64,000 nt of DNA from Ptiloglossa arizonensis. Its lineage: Eukaryota; Arthropoda; Insecta; Hymenoptera; Colletidae. The translations under genes and the position numbers were made by a program. The notes under the pieces are model-generated. The model did not search any database. It was not told the origin of the DNA and worked only from the letters and a program-made list of their open reading frames with translations. The stretch covers positions 9,612,811 to 9,676,810 of the forward strand of contig NC_135058.1 of the NCBI RefSeq assembly GCF_051014685.1. The letters run 5' to 3'. Below are positions 46,201 to 58,900 of the stretch, in pieces. Numbering within the stretch: position 1 is the first letter of the stretch; each line of letters begins with the position of its first letter.

Positions 46201-49014
46201 TTAACCGGACTCGTTTAATTATATTTCTCGTTCTAATACTTGAGCGTGGAAGAGCCGCGAATACACGGCGTTAAAAAGTGAACGCGACGCGAATCGGAAT
46301 TACGAACGCTCGCCCATCTTCGACACCTTTTTTTTTTTTTTTATACACTTCGTCGTCGACCTTGTTCGATCGAAGACGTCGCGACTGGATGATGGAAGTT
46401 GTTCGGTTTACTGTTTATCGTTGAGTTTCGTTTATCGTCACCGGGAACGGCTACGTTCCAATGTCGTTCGAGAGTGTACGAATTACAAACTAAAAATATC
46501 AATATTTAATTTTCATTCGCACGTACACAGAAGCGGATGATACCGCATCGCGAAAATATGATAATTCTCGGAATATTTCGACCACCCGTGCGGCGGGGGC
46601 TTGACTGGTTGCTCAAAGTTCGGGAAAAAGAAACCAAAAAAAAAAAAAAAACAGAATCTTGTCTTTTAATAATCCCGGAGAACCGAGTATCAATTGTCGA
46701 GCGTGAACCGACCAACGCAACGGTACATTTATCGTGCAATATTCGTCTTCGGTTCGAAGCTACGAGATATCTTGGCGAGTGTACAAAATTCGACAATTAT
46801 TTCGAGCGGTTTGCAACTATAGCCGTTAATCTACGTGTAAGCAAGACTTGGTCGAGAAAAATACAACGGGCGACTAATTAATACTGTTGTTCCGTTAGGA
46901 GTGTCGCTCCGTTTCGTGTTTACGCCGTTGGAATCACTTTGTCGTTATTTGTCTGCGTTCATCCTTATTCAAGCTCGTCTAGCGACAAGGATGACACGTG
47001 TCAGAGCGCGCGTCTCGTGGAATAAGTTCGGTCGGTTCGGCGCGCGTCAGCGGTTCTCAACCGCCCTCTCTACCGCCTCCTCGCGGATACAGGGCGAGCT
47101 AGTGCGAGCGAGAGAGAGAGAGAGAGATCACTCTCGTCCTCAGAGCCGGTAACGCGAGAAGGATTCGAGGTTATTTGTTCGCGTTCATTCTTATCCGACG
47201 CAACCTCGGGAGTGACTCACTTGCTGAATGCTGAACGCCGAGACTGACGGGATCAGTCGCAGTGGTACTCTATCCGCGCGTAGTCTGTCCAGCAAAGTGT
47301 AGAACACTTCGTAGGAATTCTTTCTCTATGAAAAAGACTCTCTTCCTCCCATCGATGTTGTTTCTCGAATCGAAATGGTTCAAAGATCGCTACACATTGT
47401 GTACGGCGAGCTTATAGGAAGTAGCTTCCATCCGATTATTTCTCTTAGCGTGGTATCGCGTCGAATTTCAGGGATCGGTAATTCCGTAAGTCGAACGTAG
47501 CTCGATTTTTCTACCAGCCATTTCAACCCGTTCACCGTGTCGTTTCTCGTCCAGAAACGCTCTCCGTGCATCTAATTACGAGTTACGAACGTGCAAGGAC
47601 ACGTTAACTCGTCTCGCGCGCAGCGAATGCGAATGTACCCTAATTCGGTTACAATACGCGTGTACAAATGATATAATCGAACACAGGGATTTTTGTCACC
47701 GTTCGAGAATTAGTTCGATTTGTATCACGGTTGAAGAGACGAGGTTTATTATTCGTTGCTTCGCGAGCCGTACGGAACGGAGTAAATACAAACAGATAAA
47801 ATTGTTTATAGCGAAGTGTGCTATCGTGTAGATAGGGCCGTGAATATTTTCATTGCGAACGATTCTTTCTATATGTAAATTACACGATTTAATTCACTCG
47901 GATATCCTTTCGATAAAACGACCGTTTCTAACCACTCGCTGTATCGAGTTCGAATGAACAATTCGAACGATCAATTGACATTAAAAATCCGTGTACATCA
48001 TCCTCCATAGTGTGTTGTTTCGTGCAACGGAGAAATGCATCGAGAAATCGTTGCACTCGGTGTTCGTTGCACGAATATTTAAATTAACATTCCGATATCC
48101 GCGTATATCGATATCTACCCGCAGATACACCCGTGTATCGTGAAACTCGAATCTTATCTTCCGGTCGATAACTTTGAATAGCAATCACCACGGGGTGAAA
48201 ATAAAGAGTGATTCTTGAACCGCGCAGGCACCTCTTTCCCCGTAACCAATCGCGAACTCGACATTCGTCACAGTGTTGTCATTGCACTCGCTCGACAACT
48301 CTTATTACGATCTATTAGTCCAACGCCCACTGACAATTCAGAGCGGTCGTATCGAGCGTCTCCGCGTACGCCTTTTCAAAAATCGAACCGCGAATATCGA
48401 GCTTCTTCGATTAACTTGTCCGGTGTATCTTTTTCGGTCCTGTGGACGCTCAGTAGCCACAAAGCACCACGGGGCTTGACCTTTCGCACCCGAGATAGTT
48501 TCAAGGATATCTTGTGTTCGACTTCTTCTACCTCGTGCACGTTACGCGGCTGGTCGTTGTGTTTCGGAGATACCGGACCCGATTGTTGCACGAACGGATT
48601 CCGAATTCATTTCGTTACACCCGATCTGTACTCTCTCTCTCTCTGTCTTGTGCGCGCGCGTTCTCTTCGTACGAAATAAAAACGCGCGAGAGTTTTTCGA
48701 AGTCTCCTTCGATCATTTCCGATGGAAATTTATTTATTGGTAGCGAATATTGGCGGAACACGGGGAAAGTTTGATCGAGTTTCAATCGCGTTTTACACTT
48801 GAAAAAGGGGCGTGTACCTTTTCGTACCTTTCGGGGGCGTTCAGGGTCTTTCATTGGCCGGAGGGGCGTAATCTCTCGTGGAAATAAAAATCAGAATCAT
48901 TGATTCCTCTTATCGCGAAAGGGTGTACCGTGGAACTTTCGAAACGTTCTAATTTCTCTTGCAAATTGAGAATTTTCAATCGAAAAATGCACATTCAATC
49001 GAATATCGAACGCA
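43205..49014. other. Intronic DNA, no exon recognised
   Basis: CpG-rich DNA with many T and A runs (43911, 45361, 45466, 46091, 46330, 46637), a CA microsatellite at 44790-44812, GA repeats at 47111-47128 and a CT repeat at 48632-48646. A TGACCTTGA site lies at 46111-46119. Frames of 150 codons or less on both strands look compositional. Confidence 0.4.
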
Positions 49015-49152
49015 TTAGGTTGTTGGGATAGTCGTTTCGTTTTTTTTTTCCGGTGAAAATAATGAAACACGATTTCTTTCAGAGCGTGTAAACGTTTTGT
49101 TGAATTATATATTCTCCGTTTTGGAAGAATCACTTTCCGAACGACCCGGTAC
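49015..49152. mobile_element. Mariner-type MITE, family 1
   Basis: It starts with TTAGGTTGTTGGGATAGTCG and ends with ACTTTCCGAACGACCCGGTA. The core, with GAAACACGATTTCTTTCAGA and GTAAACGTTTTGTTGAAT, is shared with 37389-37521 (inverted) and with the fragment at 50730-50822. Confidence 0.75.
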
Positions 49153-50227
49153 TATCGATTGTTCGGACACTGGGAATGCTTTATTTTCAAATTCATTTCG
49201 GTCTAAATAGAACTATAGAAAATATATCTAATACCATTCGAAATAAACCGAGAAACTTTGCGTTTCTCGTAAAAAACCTACGTACAAGATCGAAACGTAG
49301 AGATATTGAAAAGTACACACGTTATTTACCGCGCGCCTTGGAAAAATTAAAGAAATTTGTATCATACATAAAAAAAGTCGTACATCATTTCAAACGATAA
49401 CGCACCCGATAACGATCGAACGCGTCTACAAATGTATTGGAGCGACGGTTTACCAACGAAACTTGCATAATTTATTCGCGACGTTTGCTCGATTGGAGTA
49501 ATTTTTTATTTCTTCCTCGTGGAACGTTAACATTCATCGTTTCGATTCTAACGTTCCCGATAATTGAAAACTTTGTCCACCTCGTACATCGTTCGAGACC
49601 GTTGTAGAAATTTCCTTCGTCTTTGATCCCTGCGATCGAAGCGAAGGGACAATGGGAAATTGAAACGATTTTGAAAAATATATTCCCGCGTAAACGTCGA
49701 ACACGCGTGAAAACCACTCGACATCGATCCGCCGGTTTTCCATTCTTCGTAGCGAACGATCGATTCGGTTCCACGGAGAATGACTTGGAAACGAGTCCCG
49801 TGTGCCCTCCGTACATCGGTGTGACGGGCAACAATGAAGAAGAAACAGTAGAAGCGAGTGGACGGGGAGGGGAGAAGGAGGCCAGTCTGGGTTCTGTTCC
49901 ACCTACGAGCTCGTCTGGTCGTGACTGAAGCACCTCCGCCAAATAGGTCTGCTCACCTTGGACGACAAGTTGACAGGACACCGAGAGAAAAGGCAGAAGG
50001 ATACTGGACCACAGGAGGGAGTAGAGGTTGACGCGTCTTTCTATGTGCATGATTTGCATCACGTGTCACGCACCAGGTTCCCCGATTGGCCAGATCGGGC
50101 AGTGGTTCTCACGTGTACGGACACCGCGACGCCCTTGTCTCGAGCCTTGTCTCGAGATGTTACGTTCGGGATCGAATCACGTTTCGAAACTGTACGGAAT
50201 TACGTTTTAGGTATTAGTTATTTCGGA
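49153..50227. other. Intronic DNA, nothing recognised
   Basis: AT-rich at first, then more CpG-rich from 49620. A minus-strand frame of 196 codons (49472-50062) has no recognisable domain, no supporting splice context and an overlapping frame on the other strand. I leave it uncalled. Confidence 0.4.
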
Positions 50228-50714
50228 CCGTCGATTGTACGTCGATCCATTCGAAATTTACCGATTAATAGAGTCCGAGAAGTTACATAGTATTCTCGTT
50301 TGGATAAATGACGAAAGGATGGATGATTTGGGTTTTGATTTTGTGGTGGATATTCGTTAGGTGTATCTGAAGTATTGTACCTGAATGAGTGTATGGATCG
50401 TTGATTGCACATCGATGCATTCGAAATTTACCGATTAATAGAGTCCGAGAAGTTACATAGTATTCTCGTTTGGATAAATGACGAAAGGATGGATGATTTG
50501 GGTTTTGATTTTGTGGTGGATATTCGTTAGGTGTATCTGAAGTATTGTACCTGAATGAGTGTATGGATCGTTGATTGCACATCGATGCATTCGAAATTTA
50601 CCGATTAATAGAGTCCGAGAAGTTACATAGTATTCTCGTTTGGATAAATGACGAAAGGATGGATGATTTGGGTTTTGATTTTGTGGTGGATATTCGTTAG
50701 GTGTATCTGAAGTA
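50228..50714. repeat. 170 bp tandem repeat, about three copies
   Basis: GAGTCCGAGAAGTTACATAG recurs at 50271, 50441 and 50611, exactly 170 bp apart. Copies 1 and 2 are nearly identical, and copy 3 is cut short near 50714. Translated frames repeat accordingly and are not genes. Confidence 0.93.
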
Positions 50715-50729
50715 TCGTATCGAAAAAAT

Positions 50730-50822
50730 GTATGATTGTTTTTTTTCTTTTTTGGTGCAAATGAAACACGATTTTTTTAGAGTATATAAACATTTTATTA
50801 GATTGTATATTCTCTGTATATG
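50730..50822. mobile_element. MITE fragment, family 1
   Basis: ATGAAACACGATTTTTTTAG, then TATATAAACATTTTATTAGA and a TATATTCTC segment, match the core of the MITE at 49015-49152. Clear terminal repeats are missing. Confidence 0.6.
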
Positions 50823-52304
50823 GATCCGATATTTTTAATTGACGATCGATAGGGGCGAGAAATTTTCAAAGGGACCGAAGAATTCGTGTACACGGGGTGT
50901 TTCCTAAAATCTGGATCTGATTTTAGATTCAATTCAACGCACGAAGATGACAAAGATAGTGTATATAAATTCACGTTTTACGATCTTGCTTTCGAGTTTG
51001 TTTTTAGCGTTTGTTGTAATAATTCGTCGTTTCGAGACCGACTTAGCTTACCTTGTATTCGAATGTTCGCAAAAATCGTGTTCGGTTCACTAATCGTTCA
51101 TAAGCGCGTTCTGTAAAGACTGGCGTTACGAATTATTACAACATTAAAATAACCGTAATTTGTGAAACAAAGTTAAATGAAACGGATGCTCGCAGGAATT
51201 TCTTCATTATTTCTGCCTGCTGAATTTATCTCCGATAATCAGATTTTATAAACACCCTGTACGTTAAATGCTTACTTATCGAATTAGCGGAGTGCGAAAT
51301 AAACGAACAAATGTACATCGAATACTCCGAATTGATAGAAGAACTGTTTGTCGATTACAGTCTCCGAGAGCCTGAAACATAAAATAAGTAATGATAAAAA
51401 TCAAGCATATAGTAAATCCATTATTTTAAAACAATTTCAAACACCTCGATCGGTTTTCACAAACGGTACGATCGTTGCGTAACGTCTCGTGTGTACACCT
51501 GGCGAGCCAATTCGTAAAAGCACAGGTTCGAAAATTCTCGATCCTGGCGAATAGTTTTCGAATTACGTTTTCGGTACTCCGATACAACGCGGTATCACTT
51601 TCTTTTTTAACGCGCACGATAAACTCGTCGCGGTGGCGATAACGATCGTTCGAAATGTCGCGATTAAGTTCTCGTAAACAATCGTAGCCGTAATCTGTCG
51701 GTATGCGCGCGTGTGCGACGGACACGCCGATTCGTGAAGGCACGAGATCCAAGATTTCACGCGGGCCCGCGGCACCGTTCGTGAACGGATCGTAAAACGA
51801 ATTATAATGGAACGGGCGCGAAACGAATACGGGACGAATTTCGAGCGAGCGATTTTGTCCCCGAGAACGATCGAAATATACCCCGTATCGTTCGCGGCTG
51901 AATCGCAACAATATCCGCGGCGGTTCGAGGTGTTATCTTCGTGAAATGCAGATTGCCTTGTGTTCGATTCGCAGAATCTCAAGGCTGCATCGGCGCGGCG
52001 CGATGCCCGCGCGCGAGCGAGCGAGCGAGTAAGCGAGTAAGCGAGCGAACGAGCGTGTCGTTTCGAGGTGTACGCGCGTGTAACGTCGCTGTCATAACGG
52101 TACGAGGGGAAAAATAATTTCACGGCACGACGCTCGTTATCGCGGCAACGAAAACAGCGTAAACAGACGCGCGTTGGAAATTAACTCGCCTTTTACGTGT
52201 CGGCCGCGAGATCAACGGCTTCGGTGCTCCACCTCGCACGGGACCGAAAGTAACTCCTCGAGTATTTACCAAGCGAGTTACGATTTTTGCAATGTTCGCG
52301 CGTG
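50823..52304. other. Intronic DNA, nothing recognised
   Basis: The second half is strongly CpG-rich. A GAGC-type tetranucleotide microsatellite lies at 52013-52055. Minus-strand frames at 51426-52123 are Arg-rich and compositional. Confidence 0.4.
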
Positions 52305-52915
52305 CGGGTAACGAGGAAGAGAGAGAGCGAGAAACGGGACCGGAGGGGAAGAGAAACGAAACACCGAATCGGGGAGAAAAGGAAGAAATACGAAAGAGGA
52401 GGAGGAGTAGAAGGTGAGGATGAAAGATTGAATTGAAGAAAAGGAAAGATCGAACTGAAAAATAGAAGGAAGGGAGAAATCGAACCGAAAGGGAAAAAGG
52501 AGAATGAATAATCGAATTGAAGGAATATGAAAAATTGGAAATATAGAACCTGAAGGAAAAGGGAAACGAAAAATCGTATCGAAACGAAGGAAAGAGAAAC
52601 GAAGAAGAAAGAAGAGAAATTGGAAATATCGAACCGAAAAGGAAAAATGGAAGAGAAAAAAATATAACAAAATTGAAAATATCGAACCGAAGGGAAAAAG
52701 AAAACGTGAAATCGAACCGGAACGAAAGAAAGAAAAATGAAACATCGAATTGAGAAAAATGGAAAGGAAAAATGAAACCGAAACGAAAGAAAGAAGAATG
52801 AAACATCGAACCGGGAGAAAGAAGAAAAATTGGAAATATCGAACCGAAAAGAGAAGAAGAAAAAATGGGAAGAAGATCTAAACCGGGAGAGAAAAAAAAA
52901 ATAAAAGCGGAAGAT
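52305..52915 (+). repeat. 600 bp polypurine tract
   Basis: The plus strand is almost entirely A and G, broken by short ATCGAAC motifs at irregular 15-40 nt spacing (ATCGAACCGAAAGG-type units). It looks like a degenerate simple repeat. Long minus-strand frames rich in Phe and Ser (up to 308 codons) are a consequence of the strand asymmetry, not evidence of a gene. Confidence 0.8.
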
Positions 52916-55900
52916 CGAACCGTGTCGTCGCGTTTTTCGAGCAAAGTGGCGAGAATGCACCGTAGGCAGCGTTCGCGTAGCGATATATGTAACGGTCCTT
53001 CTCGGAATTCCGAGGGGTTGGAATTTGCTATGTCCTGGCCACCCAAGGAGCTTCACCCGGGTACGCCACGTCCCGAACGAGTTGCGCGTTTAAATTGTTG
53101 CGTGCCTTCACCGGCTCGATTATGTTTACGAGTCGTTCGCCAGTGCGTTTATAATAAATTTTATCGACGCGTCCGTCATAAACGGCGAGGTAGGGGGAAA
53201 CAACGACGAAGACGATATCGAAGATACAATGCCCCGATTCGATGCGGAGTATCCATAATCGAACGCGTAAAAAAGAAAAAAAAAAGAAAGAAAGAAAAAA
53301 CCCCGCTACGCGTTTAAAGCACGATACGTTGCCGCGCGGTATCTTATCACCGAACGGTACGTTTCGAGCTGTAAATTTATAATTATCGATACCCTGCACC
53401 GGGATGATTCTCGACCGACCGGTGCTTCGAACGAATATATCTCGAGTATCGCCAACGAAGAGTTCGAAGTACAAGTACTTGTTAACGTAGCGTAGGATTC
53501 GATTGGGATTCGTGTTAACGGGGAGGAGTCGTGGAGTGTACAGTTGGAGCTCGTATCGTGTAGGTGTCGTTCAGTACTCTTGATTTTAGATCATAGTACT
53601 CGACGATATATACAGTGGACCGTACCAAGTGGATTGTAGAAGGTTGCTTGTATTTGTTTCTTTTTTAACGAATTCGAAAAGTACAATTTTCATATTCTCG
53701 TCGACGAAAGTTTACGACGAAACGAAGGAGACGTTTTTGTAGGTTAAGGATCCGGGATCTGAATAGTCCCGTTAGGAAAATTGGATCTTTTATCTTCTTT
53801 TATCATTCGGTCTTCCGCAAGATTTCAAAAAGTCACGTAATTTGCAACAGCTGCACTGGGAAAAGAGAAATCGTAATATTAGTAAATATCGAATCAGGTC
53901 AGACAAGGCGTGTAGTAGCGCGCGTTGCGCGCATTCTTATACAACCGGTCATTCCTCAGAAAATAAACCCCGTTGTTCGTCTATGTTCATTTTATAGTTT
54001 TTTATTTTTTTTTTTCCATCTTTTTTACTCCTTTCGCGCTGTAAATTCCGCATACGTTCCGCACGAATGGTCGAACGCGAGCGCCTCTTATCGATGAATT
54101 TTATACCCGTAAATAATAACGATAATGCGTCTTTGTTACGTCGAGGGTGTACGTAGGTCGCGAAAGAAAAAATGGTACGATAAAAGTGAAAACTCGAAGC
54201 TTTGGATGCATTACAAATCAAGATTGAACGAAAGCTGAAAATCTCGCGAAAAGTCCACCTTTTTTTCGTGACATCGACTTGAAAAATCGGTCGACCGTAC
54301 CTAAAATACTCCAGGTAAAATGACTAATTACGGGGCGTATCCGTCTTAAAGTAGCATAATAATAAAACATATTTATCGATCGCGAAACGTATAACCAGAA
54401 TGCTTGTACGTTCTCGAGAGAGAGAGAGAAAAAAGAAAAAATCCTGTTACAAATGCTAACCTATTAACAAGCTCTATAAATAAACCGAAACACATAAATC
54501 CAGACACCGATTAATATTCAAAACACACTGCAACGCGTTGGAAATTCTCGCGGAGACGGGGCGCTGGTACCCGCGAGAGTCGTTAATCTTGGACGCGTAA
54601 ATGCGAGAAAATTCACGATTAATCGCGCGATGCTTGGATTCGTCCTTGCAAGATTCGGCGATACACGCAGTGGACACGTTGTGTGCCACAATTATACGCC
54701 AATTTCGCGAACCGAGTGATCACATTCGGTCGTTCGACGGACCACCTTCTCGAAATTCCGTTGCGTTGTTCACAATAGGCGTAAGTCTAGCTGCTAAAAG
54801 ATTTAGGATCGTCTGGCCGGTCTGGAACACGTCCACGAACCCGAGGCCCCGTGGCTGTCGGACGTTTATATGATCTTCAAAAGTCGCCTGGACTCTCCCT
54901 TTCTCTCCCTGTTCACTCCGCTGCCCCCCTCTCTTCTTCCCCCGCCCATGGTTCTCGACCTATCGCTTCCCGCGAACGAGCAGTGGCCCAACAAAAGCCC
55001 CGAAATGCACCCACCGTTCCAGGAATCGTTCGTCTCCCTGGCAGTCGCAGTCGTTTCAAGATCCCAATAAACGCTCGCTCGTTCGGTGGGTCGGTCGGTT
55101 GGTCGGTCGTGCGCGCGCTCGCACTCCGAACGGACCCCGTGTCCGGCCCCGTCGGTGCGTGCGACGCGCGCAGAGAAGAGCGTACGTGGGTGAGAGGAGG
55201 CCCAACCACCGTGCACGAATTCGTGCGTTTTCGAACCAACGACGACGACGACGATCGACGACCAGTGGCCAGGGCCTGACCTTCGTCGGGGCCCACTGGA
55301 CCCGACCCCGCGCTTTCTCGGTCGAGCGTATAATAAACACGGGGAGTACATCTTCCGACAAGAAGACCGAGCGTTCCGACCAAGGACGAGTAATCGGAGG
55401 TCGGAGCAAAGTAGTTGGGGAATAATCGTTCGGATTGCAAAAGATTCACGATGGCTCGGGGTGGGGGAAGACTTGGGTCCGGTTGGAATTTCTGGTCCAC
55501 GCGAAGGACGTGTCTCGGTTCTCGCGATTATGTAAACGAGATCCCGATACGTACGCGTGGTTGATAGACGATCGTTGTTCGTTTAGCGCTGATCGTTCGT
55601 CGGTATCATCGAACTGCGTAACGGTCGCTGTGAATCGAGTCGACGAGGGACAGTTACGGAGAGACACCTCGAGTTGTCACCTATTCAACAGTAACCGTAC
55701 CGGCATTTTGTCTGTACATATTGTTACTGTACTAGGTCGTTTCACCGGTTATGAAATAAAGATTGTATTTTTTCGAAAGGATTGCAGGTGATATCAGTAT
55801 GACAGTACAAGGGTTGTAGGTAAAGTTAAACGAACGAAAGAAGTAACAATTTGATGCAGATTCTTGAATCACGGTACGGCGAAGAAGATGGTTACACATT

Positions 55901-58900
55901 TTATACAAGAACGATAACTATTTATTAATAAATGATTTGAATTTTACGCGCGTACTGGACACTCGTTTCCTTTTCTCTTTGTTCTCGCAGAGTTCTCTGA
56001 AATCAAAAAACAATACCCGATCCGTAACAGAAATCGATGAAGTGTCGCCATCTATCGGATTTCCCGACAAATAAAAATAACTCCCAGTTCTCGATGTATG
56101 CAAAATCGAGAGAATTGGATCGAACCGCGTAACATCGTGTTTCGCGTACCTGTCCGCTAAGTTGTCCCGGGAGCTTTCGAGACGCAATACCTCCTCTTTA
56201 ACGGTGTTCGAACGCCACAAAAGTTTTATCCGATTATTCATCGAACGATAATTAAAATTATAGAAATACTCCACAATGAACGAACCAAAGTTCAACCATT
56301 TGTAATTGATTTCGTTCGAATATTGCGTCCGTCTGCATCGCAGGTTCTCTAAAAGAGATTAAGAATTCAAACAACGGAGTAACCAATGACTATGATGGGG
56401 TTAGCTCGTTAATGTCCTTGAGCGACCAGTTGAACGCGTCTCTATCGAAAAACATAATTCTCGCTCGGAAAGAAATTAAATCGACTCGTTGTATCGCGAT
56501 TGCACAACTATTTCGACAAAACCTTACGCGGTTCGATTTACGGTAGGATTTACACGCGTTAAATAAATAATATTCCGTTCGAGCGTTACGACGAATCGCT
56601 CGCGCGAACGAACAGACGGCCTCATTGTGATATCCCTCTCGGTCGCTCTTCTAAATTTCAGGCCTCGTTCTGCTACGCGTGTTCCCGCTACAGTGTATAT
56701 CCTTCTTGAGATATATTTATTCCTCGTTCAAGGGCGTCGTCGAGTCCTTCTTGCTCTTCGATACTATTCCCAAGTCTGTGAATCGTCGCTTGTATTTTTG
56801 TTTATTCATTGTTTAGATGAACGGTTAAGCCTAATGGCTGCGTTACGGCGATACCTCGCCTTTTACGCGCTCGTGTATACTCCGCATTGTTAGCCGTACT
56901 TTCTCTCGTATCGTTGCGCAATAAAGACGCTTATTGTTATTATACAGGGAGAGGAGACGTAGACGGGCGGTACGACCGGGCGCCCGGTGATTCCGTGTTT
57001 CAATAAGTTAAAAATAAATCCGTAACGCGATTTCGGACACCTACGGACCCGCGTGACTTCGCTCCTCGATAAACGGTGACGAAAAAAAATATTCAACGAA
57101 CACCGAGTTACTACACCGATCGTGGTAGTAACGGTGGTGTTAACGGTAGTGTCTATTCGTTTTAATCAGTCCGGAAAAATGAGAATCTCGCCGGCCGGTG
57201 CCGCGACCGTTCAAGCGGAACACCTTTAGGCACCGTAGGGGCAACGCTGGAACCTACCAAGGGTTGAACACTCGATGCAATTTATCGAGAATAATATCGT
57301 AACGAAACGCTGTTACGTTTATCTCCGTAGGATCCGGAGATATTTTTTTGTCCATCGAGAATTATTTTTAGTCCCGTTAGCTGATAACGCCCGACCCCGA
57401 GGAAACGGTCACGGACGAGAGAACCGTTTCGTAGGTCCTTGAGATCGTCGCCGCTGGAGAGTTTTCCAAGCTTTTTCTCCGGCGTCCCTCGTTCGTTGTT
57501 CCGTTCACCGGGTATCCATCGACGATTGGTGTGGATCGTATTACCCACGTGTCAGATTTATCGGTTTCCATCGCGAGACGAAAACAAACAACGTCCCGTG
57601 CGCGATAGGCTTTCCCTCGGATCTGTTTCGCGCAATAAACGCCGAGGAGTTATGGAAACCCGAGTCTCGGTTCCCGAAAGAGGAACAAACGATCCGTGAC
57701 GCGTATATAACCCTCTTGAACGCCGTTCTTCCTCCTCCATCTCCAGCCAGGAGAGAAGGCCGCGGACGAGCCGCGCGTATTTCTCGTCGATGTCGTTTCG
57801 TGTAACGTTGCCGCGCGCAGGCGCCCCGGCGTTCCCGTAGCCTCGCTTCGAAATGCTCCAGACGTTGTCCCCTTTGCGGTTGCACTCCGACGAGACGCAG
57901 GGTGTTACATTCCGGACGTATGACGCATGTTGCGGACGCTCGCCACGATTCCTTTTCTCTAAGTCTACCGAGTCGCGCGCTCTCTATCGAGTGTTCGATG
58001 AGAGTACCTCTCTACAACAGCCAACGAGAGTAGTACACTCGAACGTGTAGCTTCGTACCGGAAAAATGTGTCCGTAACGTCACGAGCAGGGAACACAGAA
58101 GAAGAACATCGAGAAACGATGTTCAGGGAAATGTACCCCGGTGACCGGGCTCGTTGATCAAAGCTTTCGAGAACAAATTGCTCTTGTATTGAATCGTAGC
58201 GAAACCGGTCCGAATACGCGGAATCCAACTACGTGGATGCGTCGCGTCGAGGAACGTAATGTTAACAGGCACGAAGATTCCCCTAGAAAATGTCACGTGT
58301 CGTATCGAGGCACGATATTGACGATCACGAGACAAGGATCTCGGTGTAACGCTGTGTCGTCGAAGAGATCCATAGATCCGCGTCCTATTGACTGAATAGC
58401 GCTCGATCGAAGTAACGTAACTTATTTTCGCAACAACTCGCAGACTTCACCCACATCGGTACCTATATTCGTACATTAGACATTGCTCGAATTATACACG
58501 ACCTTCTCCAGTAACAAACATATATTTTCACGAAACGAGATACAAAATATTCCAAATTAACCACCGTCTAAAATTAAAATACACCAAAAGAGATCATCGA
58601 GAATACGTTAGAAACGTTCCCCGAACAATTCCTTAAATTCCAATCGATACCTTCGCAACGTTCTCTTTCACGGTTCAAGAACGAAACAACAAAGCGCGTA
58701 CATTCCTAAAAATCCCGCGAAACGAATCGAAATTCGAATCGGTGTCAACCGAGACCACTTTTCGAGCGACGGTGATCTTCAAAGCGAGCAGAGGCGCGTG
58801 GTCGGTTGGAAGTCGCGCCGGTGTCTCGCGGTGATACGTTCTAATTACGAGGGGAGCGTACGTTCGGTCGGTGAGATCGCGGGGTCGGCGAACATTTTTC

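Noticed and set aside
49472..50062. 196-codon minus-strand frame
   Set aside because: No domain and overlapping long frames on the other strand. CpG-rich composition lowers stop frequency.
50283..50582. Repeated 99-codon minus-strand frame
   Set aside because: A product of the 170 bp tandem repeat.
52120..53046. 308-codon Phe/Ser-rich minus-strand frame
   Set aside because: A direct consequence of the polypurine tract on the plus strand. Neighbouring frames on the same strand are also open.
54851..55500. Several overlapping frames of 110-195 codons on both strands
   Set aside because: High GC and CpG content keeps many frames open at once. No frame stands out and no splice signals support one.
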